Origin: Oscillospiraceae bacterium
GTDB taxonomy: Bacteria; Bacillota; Clostridia; Oscillospirales; Oscillospiraceae
Length of the DNA stretch: 64,000 nt
Direction: 5' to 3'
Assembly (NCBI GenBank): GCA_015067525.1
Contig: SVMH01000006.1
Span: 1-64,000, forward strand
In this document: positions 23,623 to 31,503 of the stretch, piece after piece
Layout of the letters: each line of letters opens with the position of its first letter
How positions within the stretch are numbered: position 1 is the stretch's first letter
Notes under the pieces: model-generated
Database searches by the model: none
What the model saw: the letters and a program-made list of their open reading frames with translations, nothing else
Told to the model about the DNA's origin: nothing
Made by a program: the position numbers and the translations under genes

Positions 23623-23651
23623 TTGACCCCATGGAAAAACTCCCCTATAAT
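23623..23651 (+). promoter_or_regulatory. serA promoter
   Basis: TTGACC (23623-23628), 17 bp, TATAAT (23646-23651). It gives a leader of about 88 bases before serA. Confidence 0.82.
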
Positions 23652-23670
23652 AATAGTGCTGCCTGAGGAA

Positions 23671-23732
23671 GCGGCGCCGGCGCCGCACGTTCCCGGGCAA
23701 GTATTCCGGCCTACTGTGGCCGGCCAATTTTT
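23671..23732 (+). promoter_or_regulatory. Structured serA leader
   Basis: Contains a 16-bp perfect palindrome GCGGCGCCGGCGCCGC (23671-23686). It also has a hairpin CCGGCC/GGCCGG with TACTGT loop (23706-23723), followed after CCAA by TTTTT (23728-23732) and at once the ribosome site. The placement resembles an attenuator, but the T-run is offset by four bases. I recognise no known riboswitch or T-box. Confidence 0.4.
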
Positions 23733-23745
23733 CGGAGGAATTCCC

Positions 23746-24912
23746 ATGTACCGCATCAAAACCATGAATAAGATCTCCCCCGTGGGCCTGAACACCTTTG
23801 ACGCTGCCAAGTATGACGTCAGCGACGCCCACACCGACGAACACGCCATTCTGGTGCGCTCGGCAAAGCTGCATGACTATGATTTCCCCGCCGATTTGCT
23901 GGCCATCGCCCGTGCCGGCTCCGGCGTGAACAATATCCCGCTGGACCGCTGCTCGGAAAAGGGTATCGTGGTCTTCTCCACCCCCGGCGCCAACGCCAAT
24001 GCCGTGAAGGAGCTTGTGCTGTGCGGCATGCTGATCTCCTCGCGCGATGTGGACGGCTCCATCCGGTGGGTACGCGAGCAGGTGGACGCCGATGTGGAGG
24101 TGGCAGGCCTGGTGGAAAAGGCCAAGTCCGCTTTCGTGGGCCCCGAGCTCTACCATAAGACGCTGGGCATCATCGGTCTGGGCGCCATCGGCACGCTGGT
24201 GGCCAATATGGCCGTGGCTCTGGGCATGGATGTCTACGGCTACGACCCCTACCTCTCCGTGGATACCGCCCTGCGTCTTGACCGCCACGTCCATGTGGTC
24301 AAGGATATCCGCGAGCTCTACAAGAAGGCTGACTATATCACCGTCCATGTCCACTTCACCGACGCGACCCGCCACATGATCAACGCCGAAGCCATCAGCC
24401 AGATGAAGCGGGGTGTCCGCTTTATCAATCTGGCCCGCGGCGAGATCGTGGATGATGACGCCATGATCGCCGCCCTGGATACCGGCTGGGTGGCCGCCTA
24501 TGTCACCGACTTCCCCAACAACAAGATCGTCAAGGCCCCCCACGTCATCGCCATGCCCCATCTGGGCGCCTCCACCCCCGAGAGCGAGCAGAACTGCGCC
24601 GTCATGGCCGCCCGGGAGCTGCAGGATTATCTGGAGCACGGCAATATCACCCGCTCGGTGAACATGCCCGACGTGGCACTGGAGCGCAGCGGCGTGCAGC
24701 GCATGTGCATCCTGCATAAGAACGTGCCCGCCATGCTGGCCAATATCACTACCCTCCTGGCCCGGGACGGCGTCAACGTGGAAAACCTGACCAACAAGTC
24801 CAAGGGTGACTACGCCTACACCATCGTGGACCTGGGTACTCCCGTGGATGGGAGCATCATCTGCGATGTGACGAATCTCGCCAACGTGATCCGCGTCCGC
24901 GTCATCGACTGA
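23746..24912 (+). CDS. serA: D-3-phosphoglycerate dehydrogenase with ACT domain
   Basis: A 388-residue NAD-dependent dehydrogenase for the first step of serine synthesis. The NAD fold has LGIIGLGAIGTLVANMA (about residue 141) and a downstream Asp (YGYDPY). Catalytic residues fall in INLARGEIVDD (Arg, about 228), a following acidic position, and MPHLGASTPESE (His, about 270). Residues 315-388 form a short ACT domain likely used for serine feedback. No serC or serB is adjacent. GGAGG precedes the ATG; the leader is structured. Other 2-hydroxyacid dehydrogenases are possible, but the ACT tail favours SerA. Confidence 0.88.
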   Translation: MYRIKTMNKISPVGLNTFDAAKYDVSDAHTDEHAILVRSAKLHDYDFPADLLAIARAGSGVNNIPLDRCSEKGIVVFSTPGANANAVKELVLCGMLISSRDVDGSIRWVREQVDADVEVAGLVEKAKSAFVGPELYHKTLGIIGLGAIGTLVANMAVALGMDVYGYDPYLSVDTALRLDRHVHVVKDIRELYKKADYITVHVHFTDATRHMINAEAISQMKRGVRFINLARGEIVDDDAMIAALDTGWVAAYVTDFPNNKIVKAPHVIAMPHLGASTPESEQNCAVMAARELQDYLEHGNITRSVNMPDVALERSGVQRMCILHKNVPAMLANITTLLARDGVNVENLTNKSKGDYAYTIVDLGTPVDGSIICDVTNLANVIRVRVID

Positions 24913-24927
24913 TCCATGGCACTTTCT

Positions 24928-24962
24928 ACCGCCGCAGCATTTCGCTGCGGCGGTTCTTTTTT
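24928..24962 (+). terminator. Terminator after serA
   Basis: 11-bp perfect stem ACCGCCGCAGC / GCTGCGGCGGT with ATTTC loop, then TCTTTTTT. Confidence 0.92.
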
Positions 24963-25077
24963 GCCGCCGCAGTTTCCCTTTGGGAAGACCGTTTTTCGGA
25001 ATATGACAGATTTGCCTGCCATATAGCGGAATTTCCCCAGTGATATCCGCATTAAAATGCGTATTTTGGAAATCAGA

Positions 25078-25107
25078 TTGACAAAAAACCTGCGGCGAAC
25101 CTATAAT
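25078..25107 (+). promoter_or_regulatory. Promoter of the phosphatase-acetyltransferase gene
   Basis: TTGACA (25078-25083), 18 bp, TATAAT (25102-25107). The 110 bp upstream, after the serA terminator, show nothing further. Confidence 0.82.
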
Positions 25108-25177
25108 AAGTACGAACAACCATCGCTCAGCCGCATTTGTGCGCACGGAATAAATTGTGGAAAGAGAGAGCTTACCT

Positions 25178-26308
25178 ATGAAAACCACGCTGTATTTAGT
25201 TCGCCACTGCGAATCGGAGGGAAACTCCTGCCGGCGGAGCCAGGCCCAGTTTGACGGCATCGTTACCCGCAAGGGTCTGCGTCAGGCCGACGCACTGGCT
25301 CAGCGCTTTGCCGACATCCCTGTCACCGCTGTTTACAGCAGCGACGCCTACCGTTCCCGTATGACCGCCCAGCCTCTGGCCGACGCCAAGGGCCTGCCCG
25401 TGCAGCTGCGCACGCTGCTGCGCGAGTACACCATCGGTATCTGGGAAGGCATGTCCATCGCCCGCAGCGCCCGTCAGAATCCCGAACTCTATGCCCGCTG
25501 GACCGCCACTCCCTACGACCACAATATCCCCGGTGCCGACCAATTCAGCACCGTGGCTGACCGCGGCTGCGAGGCCATCCAGCGTCTGGCCAAGGAGAAT
25601 CCCGGCGGCACTGTGGTAGCCATCTCTCACTCCTGCACCATTAACTGCACTCTGACCCGCCTGCTGGGCCAGCCCATCAGCTACTACGGCAAGGTCAAGA
25701 GCGGCGACAACACCGCCGTGACCAAGCTGGAAGTGGACGAAGAAGGCAACGTGGAGGTCATCTACATCAATGACGATTCCCACCTGTCCCCCGAGTTGCT
25801 GCGCCAGAACTATACCGGCCGCACCCCCGACACCAACTTTGACTTTGAGTACATCTCCTTCCCGCAGGATGACGAGCGTTTCGCCGCCGCTGTGGCACAG
25901 GCCTGCGAGCAGCTGAGCGACTGGAACGACGCCGCCGAGATCCGCGCCAGAGTGGACGAATCCGTCGCGCAGCACAGCACCTACGCCTTCTTCCCCGTGC
26001 TGCTGGAGCGCGTGTGCGGCATTGTGACGGTAAAAAGAGATCCCTCCCTGCCCGCCGACCACGGCATGCTGACCGGTATGTTCGTCCCCGACGACCTGCG
26101 CACCAGAGGCTATACCGAGCAGGCCTTCGGCGAGGCCATCGACGTGCTGCGCCGCCGCGGATGCCGCTATCTGGTGGTGGAAAACAAGAACGATCCCCAC
26201 TTCCAGCTGCTGATTGGCCGCTTCATCTTCGAGCCCATGCCCGGCAGCGACACGCTGATGCGCATGAAGCTTACCGTTCCCGGCGTGGAAGGCCCCCTCT
26301 ACGGCTGA
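25178..26308 (+). CDS. Histidine phosphatase fused to a GNAT-like acetyltransferase domain
   Basis: A 376-residue two-domain protein. Residues 1-200 are a histidine-phosphatase (phosphoglycerate-mutase-like) domain. LVRHCESEGN carries the catalytic His, with Cys where most members have Gly. AVYSSDAYRSRMTAQPLA, the acidic LREYTIGIWEGM, and the second His in AISHSCTI follow. Residues 240-376 look like a GNAT fold (CGIVTVKRDPSLPADHGMLTGMFVPDDLRTRGYTEQAF, then RRRGCRYLVVENKNDP and IGRFIFEPM). The two activities on one chain suggest one small-molecule route, but the substrate is unknown. It is monocistronic, just before the surface-glycan cluster. Confidence 0.8.
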   Translation: MKTTLYLVRHCESEGNSCRRSQAQFDGIVTRKGLRQADALAQRFADIPVTAVYSSDAYRSRMTAQPLADAKGLPVQLRTLLREYTIGIWEGMSIARSARQNPELYARWTATPYDHNIPGADQFSTVADRGCEAIQRLAKENPGGTVVAISHSCTINCTLTRLLGQPISYYGKVKSGDNTAVTKLEVDEEGNVEVIYINDDSHLSPELLRQNYTGRTPDTNFDFEYISFPQDDERFAAAVAQACEQLSDWNDAAEIRARVDESVAQHSTYAFFPVLLERVCGIVTVKRDPSLPADHGMLTGMFVPDDLRTRGYTEQAFGEAIDVLRRRGCRYLVVENKNDPHFQLLIGRFIFEPMPGSDTLMRMKLTVPGVEGPLYG

Positions 26309-26322
26309 TATCCTGTCTTTTC

Positions 26323-26356
26323 AAAGGCTTCGCCCACGCGGCGGAGCCTTTTTTCT
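26323..26356 (+). terminator. Terminator after the phosphatase-GNAT gene
   Basis: Stem AAAGGCTTCGCC / GGCGGAGCCTT with CACGC loop and TTTTTT. Confidence 0.9.
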
Positions 26357-26392
26357 TTTCCTGCGGCAAACCATCCGCACCATTATTTAGAC

Positions 26393-26421
26393 TTGAAATT
26401 ATATAGCACATGCCATATAAT
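26393..26421 (+). promoter_or_regulatory. Promoter of the surface-glycan operon
   Basis: TTGAAA (26393-26398), 17 bp, TATAAT (26416-26421). The leader of about 75 bases before 26502 shows no clear fold. Confidence 0.8.
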
Positions 26422-26501
26422 AAATTGATACGATTATCATGGGATCCTTATGGGCACACCCCATTTTTACGAGTAAAACACAGAAAGCTGGAGATGTTCT
26501 G

Positions 26502-27128
26502 ATGTATCAAAAAGTCATCAAGCGTTTGTTGGATATTCTTTTGTCCGGTGTGGGCATCCTTGTGCTCTCGCCGGTGCTGCTGGTGCTGGTGGTCGCCATT
26601 AAGCTGGACTCCCCCGGCCCCGTGCTGTTCAAGCAGAAGCGGGTGGGCATCCACAAGACCCATTTTCATATTCTGAAGTTCCGCACCATGCGCATTGACA
26701 CCCCCAAGGACACCCCCACCCACCTGCTGGAAAACCCCGAGCAGTGGATCACCCGTGTGGGCGGCTTCCTGCGCAAGACCAGTCTGGACGAGCTGCCCCA
26801 GATCTTCAACATCTTTGCCGGCCATATGTCCGTCATCGGCCCCCGTCCCGCCCTGTGGAACCAGTTTGACCTGATCGCCGAGCGTGACAAGTACGGTGCC
26901 AACGATGTGGTGCCGGGTCTGACCGGCTGGGCCCAGATCAACGGCCGCGACGAGCTGCCCATTGACGTGAAGGCACAGCTGGACGGCGAGTATGTGCAGC
27001 GCCTCAGCTTCGCCTTTGATGTCAAGTGCTTCTTCGGCACCGTCACCTCTGTGCTGCGGCACGACGGCGTGGTGGAAGGCGGCACCGGCGAACTGGAAAA
27101 GCAGAAGAAAGAGGCAGACAAGGAATGA
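26502..27128 (+). CDS. Initiating sugar transferase (polyprenyl-phosphate glycosyl-1-phosphate transferase)
   Basis: A 208-residue PglC/WcaJ-C-type enzyme that moves a sugar-1-phosphate onto undecaprenyl phosphate, the first step of glycan repeat-unit synthesis. It has one N-terminal membrane helix (about residues 12-35). The core shows PVLFKQKRVG, FHILKFRTM, LRKTSLDELPQ (catalytic Asp-Glu pair), MSVIGPRPAL and GLTGWAQINGRDE. The ATG at 26502 has GGAG upstream; an in-frame upstream ATG at 26439 lies close to the -10 and is unlikely. Its stop overlaps the epimerase start (ATGA). The sugar is not predictable. Confidence 0.93.
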   Translation: MYQKVIKRLLDILLSGVGILVLSPVLLVLVVAIKLDSPGPVLFKQKRVGIHKTHFHILKFRTMRIDTPKDTPTHLLENPEQWITRVGGFLRKTSLDELPQIFNIFAGHMSVIGPRPALWNQFDLIAERDKYGANDVVPGLTGWAQINGRDELPIDVKAQLDGEYVQRLSFAFDVKCFFGTVTSVLRHDGVVEGGTGELEKQKKEADKE

Positions 27129-27967
27129 AAAAGATCCTCATTACCGGCGCCGGCAGCTATATCGGCGCCTCGCTGGAGCGTTTTTTGCAGCAGTGGCCTG
27201 AGGCGTATCAGGTGGACACGCTGGATGTGATCGGCGATGCGTGGAAAAGCGCTGACATCGCCGGCTACGACGCCGTGTTCCATGTGGCGGGCATCGCCCA
27301 CCAGAAGGAAACGGCGGAGAACAGCCACCTCTACTTTGAGGTCAACCGCGATCTGGCCGTGGCCATGGCCGAAAAAGCCAAGGCCGCCGGCATTCCCCAT
27401 TTCATCTTCATGAGCACCATGAGCATTTACGGCATGGAGTCCGGCGTCATCACCCCCGCCACGATGCCCCGGCCGAAGAACAGCTATGGCCAGTCCAAGT
27501 GGGAGGCAGAGGAAGCCATGCGCGCCATGGCCGACGAGCACTTCCGCGTGGCCGTGCTGCGCCCGCCCATGGTCTACGGCAAAAACTGCCGCGGCAATTT
27601 CCAGACCATGAAAAAACTGGTGGAAAAGAGCCCCGTCTTCCCCGCCGTGCAGAATCGGCGCAGCATGATCAGCGTGGACAACCTGTGCTCCTTTGTGCGC
27701 TTTGCGGTGGACGAGCAGCTTTCCGGCACCTTCTTCCCCCAGAACCGCCAGCCCGTCAGCACCACGGCCATGGCCCGCATCATGGCAGAAGTCCTGGGCC
27801 GCCGCGTATGGTTCAGCCGTCTGGCCGGTCTGGCCGTGCAGGTTTTGGCCCACATCCACCCCACGGCCCGCAAGGCCTTTTCCTCGCTGACCTATGAGGG
27901 CTGCGAGCAGCACGATTTCGCCTACTGCGTGGAGGACTTTGACCAGTCCGTGCGCAAGAGCATCTGA
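27125..27967 (+). CDS. NAD-dependent sugar epimerase/dehydratase (extended SDR)
   Basis: A 280-residue extended short-chain dehydrogenase. TGAGSYIGASLE (residues 7-18) is the cofactor loop. MSTMSIYG and a YGQSKWEAEE (YxxxK) motif near residue 122 form the active site, and LRPPMVYG follows. The family includes UDP-glucose 4-epimerases and UDP-GlcNAc epimerases or 4-reductases; this one, paired with the initiating transferase, resembles WbpV/CapD-side reductases that supply its sugar substrate. Overlap of 4 bases with the transferase gene implies coupled translation. Confidence 0.88.
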   Translation: MKKILITGAGSYIGASLERFLQQWPEAYQVDTLDVIGDAWKSADIAGYDAVFHVAGIAHQKETAENSHLYFEVNRDLAVAMAEKAKAAGIPHFIFMSTMSIYGMESGVITPATMPRPKNSYGQSKWEAEEAMRAMADEHFRVAVLRPPMVYGKNCRGNFQTMKKLVEKSPVFPAVQNRRSMISVDNLCSFVRFAVDEQLSGTFFPQNRQPVSTTAMARIMAEVLGRRVWFSRLAGLAVQVLAHIHPTARKAFSSLTYEGCEQHDFAYCVEDFDQSVRKSI

Positions 27968-27998
27968 TACACCGACGCCGCAAAGGAGGCACCACACC

Positions 27999-28865
27999 AT
28001 GTCCGCATCTCAGGAGATCACCACCCGCCGCATTCAGGAAAAAATGCTGGATATTCTGGTCTATTTTGACCGGTTCTGCCGCGAAAACGGCCTGACCTTC
28101 ACCCTCTGCGGCGGCACCGCGCTGGGCGCCGTGCGCCACGGCGGCTTCATCCCGTGGGACGACGACGTGGATGTGTTCATGCTGCGCGAAGACTATGAAC
28201 GGCTGCAGGAACTGTGGGAGCGGCATGCCGACACCTCCCGTTACGCCTGCGTCCGCTCCAACGAGAGCATCAACATCCACCACAGCGCCACGGAGATCAA
28301 GGACAACAACACCACCTTCATCAACCGCCACAGCGTGCAGAGCGATATCCACCACGGCCTGATGATCGATGTCATCCCCATCGACGGTGTGCCCGCTTCC
28401 TCCTGGGGCCGCTTCCGGCAGATGGTGGACTCCATGATCTACTGCTGCTTCAACTTCCAGCGCCTGCCGGAGCACAAGGGCAAGCTGACCTATTACGCCA
28501 CCAAGCTGGCGCTGGGCGTTTTCCGCTCCGCCAAGGTGCGCTACAAGATCTGGAAGGGCGCCGAGCGCCGCATCGCCCGCTACGGCACGGAAAACTGTGA
28601 GTTCGTGGCCTCTTTCGGCGAGGGCACCTCCATTATGAAGATGCGCTTCCCCACGGCGTGGTTCCGCCAGCCTGCCACCATGGACTTTGAAGGCTATCCC
28701 ATGCCGGTGCCCGCCGACGTGGACGCATACCTGCGTATCTCCTTCGGCGACTATATGCAGCTGCCCCCCGAGGAAGATCGGGTGGCCCGCCACAGCGCCG
28801 TGTTCATCGATCTGGACAACAGCTACACCAAGTACAAGGGCATCCACTACTGCGTGGAAAAATGA
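27999..28865 (+). CDS. LicD-family phosphotransferase (first copy)
   Basis: A 288-residue enzyme of the LicD/fukutin nucleotidyltransferase fold that transfers phosphocholine-type groups from CDP- to glycans. The core CGGTALGAVRHGGFIPWDDDVDVFM lies at residues 34-58, with the metal-binding DDD(V)D set. GLMIDVIPIDGVP (about 118) and a C-terminal YGDYM-like SFGDYMQLPPEE follow. The ATG at 27999 has AAAGGAGG upstream, 31 bp after the epimerase. The group it transfers is not defined by sequence. Confidence 0.9.
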   Translation: MSASQEITTRRIQEKMLDILVYFDRFCRENGLTFTLCGGTALGAVRHGGFIPWDDDVDVFMLREDYERLQELWERHADTSRYACVRSNESINIHHSATEIKDNNTTFINRHSVQSDIHHGLMIDVIPIDGVPASSWGRFRQMVDSMIYCCFNFQRLPEHKGKLTYYATKLALGVFRSAKVRYKIWKGAERRIARYGTENCEFVASFGEGTSIMKMRFPTAWFRQPATMDFEGYPMPVPADVDAYLRISFGDYMQLPPEEDRVARHSAVFIDLDNSYTKYKGIHYCVEK

Positions 28866-28896
28866 TTTCCATCGATCAAAAGGGAGGTTTCTGACC

Positions 28897-29895
28897 ATGT
28901 CTGCATATCCTATTGATATTGTCGTCCTCTGGGTGGACGGCGATGACCCTGCGTGGCGCGCCGAGCGGGCTAAGTACCGTCCCGAGCTGGGCACCGACAA
29001 TAATGACGCCCGCTACCGTGAGTGGGGCGTGTTTCAGTACTGGTTCCGCCGCATCGAGGCATATGCTCCCTGGGTACGCACGGTCCATCTGGTGACCTGG
29101 GGTCATCTGCCCCCGTGGCTGAATACGGACCACCCCAAGCTGCACATCGTCAACCACAAGGACTTTATCCCGGCGGAGTATCTCCCCACCTTCAGCTCCA
29201 ACGCCATCGAGCTGAATATCCACCGCATCCCCGGCCTTGCCGAGCATTTTCTCTATTTTAATGACGATATGTACCTCAACAGCCCCACTGTACCGGAGGA
29301 TTTCTTTGTGGACGGTCTGCCGGTAGACACGGCGGTGCTGCATAATGTGACCATCTCCGATACCGTCAGCTTTATGCCCTATCTGGCGCTGAACAATCTG
29401 GGCATCATTAACGAAAACTTTACCAAGCGCGATGTGCTGATGGGCGATAAGAAAAAGTGGTTCAGCCCCAAGTACGGCAAGCTGGCGCTGCACAACCTGT
29501 ATCTGCTGCCCGGCCGGAACTTTCCGGGCTTCCGCAACTTCCACGCCTGCGCACCCTTCCTCAAGAGCACCCTGGAGGAGGTCTGGGCCAAGTATCCTGC
29601 GATCCTGGATGCCACCTGCCGCAACCGTTTCCGCAGCCGTGCCGATGTGAACCAGTACCTGTTCCGCTACTGGCAGCTGGCCAAGGGCACCTTTGCCCCC
29701 GGCAAGCCCCGCTTCGCCTATGTGACGCTGGGCGAGGATGACATGTCCACCATCGAAAACGCCCTCAACGACAAGGGATGTATTGAGGTCTGCGTCAATG
29801 ACGACCCCTCCGGTCTGGATTTTGAGCAGGCTCAGCAGCAGCTGTGCGATATCTTCCGCTGTCAGCATCCGCAGCCCTGCACGTTTGAAAAATAA
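28897..29895 (+). CDS. Stealth-family sugar-phosphate transferase
   Basis: A 332-residue protein with the Stealth conserved regions: CR1 IDIVVLWVDGDDP (residues 6-18), and CR2 with NNDARYREWGVFQYWFRRIEAYAPWV through LPTFSSNAIELNIHRIPGLAEHFLYFNDDMYLN. CR3 and CR4 fall in the C-terminal half (NFHACAPFLKSTLEEVW). Members such as CpsY make phosphodiester-linked capsule polymers by moving hexose-1-phosphate. It is cytoplasmic or membrane-associated, and probably joins sugars by phosphate in this glycan. It lies 31 bp after LicD, with AGGGAGG upstream of the start. Confidence 0.92.
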   Translation: MSAYPIDIVVLWVDGDDPAWRAERAKYRPELGTDNNDARYREWGVFQYWFRRIEAYAPWVRTVHLVTWGHLPPWLNTDHPKLHIVNHKDFIPAEYLPTFSSNAIELNIHRIPGLAEHFLYFNDDMYLNSPTVPEDFFVDGLPVDTAVLHNVTISDTVSFMPYLALNNLGIINENFTKRDVLMGDKKKWFSPKYGKLALHNLYLLPGRNFPGFRNFHACAPFLKSTLEEVWAKYPAILDATCRNRFRSRADVNQYLFRYWQLAKGTFAPGKPRFAYVTLGEDDMSTIENALNDKGCIEVCVNDDPSGLDFEQAQQQLCDIFRCQHPQPCTFEK

Positions 29896-29933
29896 GCAAA
29901 CGAACCTTAACATGCAAAGGAGCATGTGAATCC

Positions 29934-31484
29934 ATGAAACTGGCAAGAACCAAAAATGCATTCCGCAACACTATCTGGGGCGTCCTGTACCGGGTGGTGG
30001 CACTGATCGGCCCGTTTGTCATCAAAACCATCATCATCAAGAAGATCGGTATGGAGTACAGCGGTCTGAACACCCTCTTTAATTCCATCCTTACGGTACT
30101 GAACCTGGCGAACTTAGGCTTCAGCAGCTCTCTGGTCTACACCATGTACGACGCGGTAGCCCGGGAGGATCACGCCGCCATCTGCGCTATGCTCAACTTC
30201 TTCCGCAAGGTGTACCGCATCATCGGTCTGGTGATCCTGGGCATGGGTCTGTGCGTGATCCCCTTCCTGCCCCAGCTGGTGGGCGAGGGTGTGCCCCCTG
30301 GCGCCAACCTGTATGTGATGTGGCTCTTGTACCTGTCTGCCACGGTGATGGACTACGTGCTCTTCGGCTATGTCAACGCCATCTTCTCGGCCTACCAGCG
30401 GGAAGATACGCGGCTGAAGATCATGGTGGTGCGCTATATCGTGCAGTATGTGCTGCAGATCGTGATCCTGACAGTGTTTGCCAACTACTATCTCTACCTC
30501 CTCACCCTGCCGCTGATGGTGATCCCCAACAGCCTGGCCAATTATTATGCCGCCAAGCGGCAGTTCCCTCACATTTCCTGCGTCGGCACACCCACACAGG
30601 AGACCAAAAAAGCCATCTACCACCGGGTCAAAACCCTGTTTGCCCACAAAGTGGGCTACACCGTGGTGATCAATGTGGACAGCATCCTCATCTCCGCCTT
30701 TCTGGGTCTGTCGGTGCAGTCTCTCTACAGCAACTATTACTATATCCTCAATGCCGTCAGCGCTTTGGTGGAGATCATTACCACCGGGTGTCTGGCCGGA
30801 ATCGGCAACAAGCTGATCGTGGATACGGAGGACAACAACCATCGCACCTTCCTGAACCTGACTTACGGTTGGGTAGCGCTGATCGGTTTTTGCTCTGCCT
30901 GCATGCTGTGCCTGTACCAACCCTTCATCGGCGGTGTGTGGATCGGTGAAGAAGGCCTGCTGGACAACTGCGTGGTGGTGCTGCTGGCTATGCTGTTTTA
31001 TTTCTGGATGTTCCGCGTCATGCAGTCCACCTACCGCGATGCTGCCGGTCTCTGGGTCAAGGACTGGCCCAAGTCTCTGGTCGGCATGGTAGTGAAACTG
31101 GCGCTGGGCATCCCTCTCATCCGCATGACCCAGCATGTGGGCGGTGCGCTGCTGCCCACCATCCTCATCCAGCTTCTGCTGAACTTCCCATGGGAGGTCT
31201 ACCTGCTCTACCACGATATCTTCCATCGCAGCTGCCGGGGCTATCTGGTCAAAATGGCCAAGTATACCCTGCTCACCGCTGTCGGTGCCGCCCTCAGCTA
31301 CGGCTGCTGTTTGTGGCTGCTGCCCGCCAATTCCCTGCTGACGTTCCTCGGACGGCTTTGTCTGGTATGCGTCATTTTCCCCACTGTATGGATCGGCGCC
31401 ACCTTCCGCACTGCCGAGTTCCGCGGCATGTGGCAGCTGGGCATGCGCGTAGTCAAAAAACTTCTTCCCGGAAAGGGCGCCTGA
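29934..31484 (+). CDS. Oligosaccharide flippase (Wzx/MATE-like)
   Basis: A 516-residue membrane protein with about 13-14 hydrophobic segments and the typical N-terminus of polysaccharide exporters (ARTKNAFRNTIWGVLYRVVALIGPFVIKTIIIKKIGMEYSGLN with GLNTLFNSIL). It should flip the lipid-linked repeat unit to the outer leaflet. It lies between the Stealth transferase and the polymerase/ligase gene in the same operon. The ribosome site is weak (AAAGGAG about 12 bases upstream). Confidence 0.92.
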   Translation: MKLARTKNAFRNTIWGVLYRVVALIGPFVIKTIIIKKIGMEYSGLNTLFNSILTVLNLANLGFSSSLVYTMYDAVAREDHAAICAMLNFFRKVYRIIGLVILGMGLCVIPFLPQLVGEGVPPGANLYVMWLLYLSATVMDYVLFGYVNAIFSAYQREDTRLKIMVVRYIVQYVLQIVILTVFANYYLYLLTLPLMVIPNSLANYYAAKRQFPHISCVGTPTQETKKAIYHRVKTLFAHKVGYTVVINVDSILISAFLGLSVQSLYSNYYYILNAVSALVEIITTGCLAGIGNKLIVDTEDNNHRTFLNLTYGWVALIGFCSACMLCLYQPFIGGVWIGEEGLLDNCVVVLLAMLFYFWMFRVMQSTYRDAAGLWVKDWPKSLVGMVVKLALGIPLIRMTQHVGGALLPTILIQLLLNFPWEVYLLYHDIFHRSCRGYLVKMAKYTLLTAVGAALSYGCCLWLLPANSLLTFLGRLCLVCVIFPTVWIGATFRTAEFRGMWQLGMRVVKKLLPGKGA

Positions 31485-31503
31485 GCGCCAAGATCGTATC
31501 ATC

